Source of the DNA: Streptantibioticus ferralitis | GTDB taxonomy: Bacteria; Actinomycetota; Actinomycetes; Streptomycetales; Streptomycetaceae | Length of the DNA stretch: 64,000 bases | Reading direction: 5' to 3' | Assembly (NCBI RefSeq): GCF_029223525.1 | Contig: NZ_JARHTQ010000002.1 | Span: 496,001-560,000 of the forward strand | In this document: positions 61,690 to 64,000 of the stretch, one piece after another | Numbering within the stretch: position 1 is the stretch's first letter | Layout: every line of letters begins with the position of its first letter | Notes under the pieces: generated by a model | The model's input: only the letters and a program-made list of their open reading frames with translations | What the model was told of the DNA's origin: nothing | The model's database searches: none | Program-made: the position numbers and the translations under genes

Positions 61690-62274
61690 TCACGAGTGGC
61701 GAATGATCTGCACGATCAGCCCGATCCACCACGCCAGGGGGAGGAGTACCACCAGGACGGCCGGACGGCTCGTCATCGGCTTACCCGGGTTCAACTGCGC
61801 ACCAGGCTGGCCCGGCACCGGCTGGGGAAGCTTGTTGATCCTGGAGCGGGCGATGAGGTTGATGATGATCGTGATCGGGTTGATCGCCACCAGAGAGAAC
61901 GGGCTCCACCAGCCCTGCCACAGCGTCTTGGTGGTCATGTCGCGGAAGACCGCGGTACCGCAGGTGCGGCAGAACGGACCCTTCAGGTGGACGAAGCGCA
62001 TCATCAGGAGCATTCCCTGGTGGCGGCGGACGGTCGCGTCGACCGCCGGGAAGGCGCCGCAGATCCGGCAGACGTGCTGCCCCGCGGTGCCATGCGCGGG
62101 AGCGGGCGCCGGGGCCGCCTGCCGGCCGTAGCCACCTGACGCGTACGGGTTGGGCTGCGCCGGCTGATGCCCGTACGGGGCTGGGTGCGGAACTGGCGCA
62201 TAGGGCTGCGCGTAGGCCGAACCCGTCGGCGACGGGGGAACGTTGTCGGCGAACGGCGGAGTGGGTGTGGTCAC
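61690..62274 (-). CDS. Double-CxxC zinc-ribbon membrane protein
   Basis: 194 residues from a GTG with GAGGATC seven nt upstream. A Pro/Tyr-rich N-terminal ~60 residues (PYAPVPHPAPYGHQPAQPNP) precede a zinc ribbon CRICGAFPAVDATVRRHQGM ... GPFCRTCGTAVFRDMTTKT. Two hydrophobic segments follow (WWSPFSLVAINPITIIINLI; AVLVVLLPLAWWIGLIVQII). The same domain order is common in Streptomyces proteins of unknown function. Convergent with the HicB-like gene. Confidence 0.8.
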   Translation of the reverse strand: MTTPTPPFADNVPPSPTGSAYAQPYAPVPHPAPYGHQPAQPNPYASGGYGRQAAPAPAPAHGTAGQHVCRICGAFPAVDATVRRHQGMLLMMRFVHLKGPFCRTCGTAVFRDMTTKTLWQGWWSPFSLVAINPITIIINLIARSRINKLPQPVPGQPGAQLNPGKPMTSRPAVLVVLLPLAWWIGLIVQIIRHS

Positions 62275-62562
62275 GTAGATCCTCGTTGTGCTGAACGCGG
62301 TGGGTACACGCGTGCGATGAATGTACCGGGTGGCGGCCGGCCGCTGTACGGGAGTTCGACTTCCCAGTCCGCGTTACGGCAGTGCGAGGAGGGGTTTTGG
62401 TATCAACTCCTGATGTGCGATGGGAGTTGTCCCGCTGATGTGTTGTGGCGGGCGTGCGGGGGTGGGACGGAGTGCTCTGCGCCGACTGGCTGCCGCGGCG
62501 CCCACACCTGTGCCCCACGGATCCGGGTGTCAGCCGCATCCATGGGGCACAGTGGCCCCTGG

Positions 62563-63009
62563 TCAGTGACCGGTGGTAGCCGTCTCCAGGACGAAGACGG
62601 GGATCTCGCGGTCCGTCTTCTTCTGGTAGTCGGCGTAGTTGGGGAACGCCGCGACGGCGCGGTCCCACCACAAGGCCTTCTCTTCCCCGGTGACCTCGCG
62701 GGCCGTCATGTCCTGGCGGACGGGGCCGTCCTGCAGTTCCACATGGGGGTCGGCGACGACGTTGTGGTACCAGACCGGGTGCTTGGGCGCACCGCCCACA
62801 GAGGCGACCACGGCGTACTCACCCTCGTGTTCCACCCGCATCAGCGGGCTCTTGCGGATCTTGCCGCTCTTCGCGCCCCGGGTCGTGAGAATGACGACGG
62901 GTAGGCCGCGCATCGTCGTTCCCTCCGTGCCGCCCGAGCTCTCGTACAGCGCGACCTGATCGCGTACCCACTGCTCGGGGCTCGGCTCGTACTCACCCTC
63001 AAGAGGCAT
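62563..63009 (-). CDS. Deazaflavin (F420)-dependent nitroreductase-family protein (DDN type)
   Basis: 148 residues. Start [20 protein letters not shown], then [59 protein letters not shown] and [20 protein letters not shown]. This is the standard split-barrel DDN/Rv3547 pattern, which binds F420H2 and reduces quinones or nitroimidazoles, protecting against redox stress. It stands alone, and is one of two predicted F420 enzymes in the window. Confidence 0.93.
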   Translation of the reverse strand: MPLEGEYEPSPEQWVRDQVALYESSGGTEGTTMRGLPVVILTTRGAKSGKIRKSPLMRVEHEGEYAVVASVGGAPKHPVWYHNVVADPHVELQDGPVRQDMTAREVTGEEKALWWDRAVAAFPNYADYQKKTDREIPVFVLETATTGH

Positions 63010-63148
63010 GCTGACGTCCCATCGTCGAAGTCCTGCCGGCATCGATCGCGGCCGGGGCAGATCCACCGCCCACGACCACGATGTACCTTCGGTCAACAAC
63101 CGGAACCAGCGCAAATATGCCCGCGCTCCACGAGTTCGATGAGACGGC

Positions 63149-64000
63149 TTACGCGCCGCTGGTCTTCCCGGGGGAATCCGGAAGCGCGGCCGAGACCGCG
63201 TGACGCGCCTGTACGGAGGCCGGTCCCGCTCTCCTGGAGTCCGGTGGCCGCACCGCACCCGAAGCGCGCACCGCACCCGAAGCGCGCACCGACCAGCGCG
63301 GACCGGCGACCGGGTCCCGGCACCACACGAACTGCCGGTCCCACTCCACCGTCATTCCGAAGTCGTACAGCTCCGGACAGCCCTCGTCCCGCCACCAGTC
63401 CCACGCCCGCCCCACCTCATCGGCCAAGCGGCGCGGCCCACCCTGGTAGGCGACCGTGCGGCCGCCGCGGACAGCCGACAGCGCCGCCCAGGACGACGTG
63501 CCGTCGTGGATCCACGCGTTCACGCCGTCGCCGTCCACCGCGGTCATGATCCGTACGTCGGGCAGCTGGACCCGCAGTGCGAACCGCAGATGTACATCGT
63601 CGCGCAGCGGGCACAGGTCCCGCGTCACCGCCTGCTCGTCCTCGACCGGACCGTTGCCGCGCACCTGGCGGAATCCGCGGCCGGAATCCGTTGCCCGGGC
63701 GGCGATGAACTGCGCCAGGCCCTGCACCCAACCCGTTGCGGACCGGCCGTCGTCGGCGACGGTGAGCGCGACATGTCCCAACCGGCCCCACGGTGTGACG
63801 ATCCGCCCGCCAGGACGCGTCTGCTCGATCCATGCCCACGGGATCCGATCGACGGCGAAGGTGGCGATCACCCGGTCGTACGGCGCCCCCTCGGCCCAGC
63901 CCGCCATACCGTCGGCGACCTGAACGGACACCTTGGCGCCCGCGGCGTCCAGGCGCTGCCGCGCCGCCGCGGCCAAACCGGGGTCGACCTCCACGGAGGT
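63149..64000 (-). CDS. PCMT-like methyltransferase, 5' end cut by window
   Basis: The visible ~283 residues begin inside the SAM site ([20 protein letters not shown]), then [31 protein letters not shown] and [15 protein letters not shown]. This is the protein-L-isoaspartate O-methyltransferase-like core used by Streptomyces for maturation or repair. The C-terminal ~150 residues ([40 protein letters not shown]) are an extra domain seen in actinobacterial members near lanthipeptide or protein-modifying systems. The tail contains a repeated VRASGA encoded by an 18-bp tandem repeat. Confidence 0.85.
   Translation of the reverse strand, partial: TSVEVDPGLAAAARQRLDAAGAKVSVQVADGMAGWAEGAPYDRVIATFAVDRIPWAWIEQTRPGGRIVTPWGRLGHVALTVADDGRSATGWVQGLAQFIAARATDSGRGFRQVRGNGPVEDEQAVTRDLCPLRDDVHLRFALRVQLPDVRIMTAVDGDGVNAWIHDGTSSWAALSAVRGGRTVAYQGGPRRLADEVGRAWDWWRDEGCPELYDFGMTVEWDRQFVWCRDPVAGPRWSVRASGAVRASGAVRPPDSRRAGPASVQARHAVSAALPDSPGKTSGA
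63254..63289 (-). repeat. 18-bp tandem duplication inside the methyltransferase gene
   Basis: CGCACCCGAAGCGCGCAC occurs twice in succession without mismatch and adds six residues (VRASGA) to the C-terminal tail. Confidence 0.85.

Noticed and set aside
1-64000. CRISPR array, tRNA/rRNA genes, prophage or integrative-element attachment sites
   Set aside because: No regularly spaced repeats, cloverleaf-like sequences, integrase, phage structural genes or flanking tRNA ends were seen by eye.

Overview
High-GC actinobacterial DNA, most likely from Streptomyces or a close relative (Kitasatospora, Streptacidiphilus). I infer this from GC-rich third positions, frequent GTG starts, and families typical of that group: SCO2400-like, DUF6233, DUF6092, CGNR zinc finger, TIGR03842-type LLM enzyme, Pls-type NRPS, secreted S53, GH3 and GH30 enzymes. 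I saw no rRNA, tRNA, CRISPR array or replication origin. Many genes are solitary, and there are about 16 gene remnants plus two dead IS5-type transposase pieces. That density suggests an accessory region such as a chromosome arm (inference).

Layout. 1-9.3 kb: oxidoreductase/TetR pair sharing three copies of one operator; a second TetR divergent from a metal-dependent amidohydrolase; remnants of SRPBCC and Clp-N genes; FAD monooxygenase; YciI protein; vanadium-haloperoxidase/PAP2 enzyme. 9.3-16 kb: XRE-TPR regulator divergent from a secreted neprosin-like protein; a cysteine-free L32/CobW zinc-starvation pair behind a Zur-like box; secreted phospholipase D-like protein. 16-27.6 kb: fused stubs of formate dehydrogenase beta subunit and SelA, then intact formaldehyde dehydrogenase, AraC, VOC protein, DUF6233, S53 peptidase, AI-2E transporter, MFS/CGNR pair and an alpha/beta hydrolase. 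27.7-37.5 kb: transposase remnants, LysR divergent from a CMD-like protein and a tautomerase, an orphan Gly-Gly-leader peptide, a frameshifted LD-carboxypeptidase, a beta-helix membrane protein, a DUF418 protein, fused quinone-reductase/TetR stubs and a methyltransferase. 37.7-48.6 kb: amidohydrolase, secreted GH3, then a pyrimidine/hydantoin catabolic block (PucR regulator; NCS1 permease, F420-type LLM oxidoreductase, dihydropyrimidinase, beta-ureidopropionase). 48.7-64 kb: kinase and GH15 remnants; nitroreductase, DUF6092 and a Pls-type poly-amino-acid synthetase; GH30; Fur plus ferritin-VIT iron exporter; small surface and regulatory proteins; deazaflavin-dependent oxidoreductase; a PCMT-like methyltransferase cut by the right edge.

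How genes work together. The clearest pathway is reductive pyrimidine or hydantoin breakdown: uptake by the NCS1 permease, ring opening by dihydropyrimidinase, and removal of the carbamoyl group by the ureidopropionase, probably under PucR. The Fur palindrome, fur and VIT genes form a self-contained iron or manganese detoxification unit. The Zur-like box, L32 paralogue and CobW chaperone form a zinc-sparing unit. The Pls-type enzyme has the A-T-transmembrane-three-C-like-domain architecture of epsilon-poly-lysine synthetase and is the strongest specialised-metabolite candidate. The orphan Gly-Gly-leader peptide is the most novel-looking small gene.
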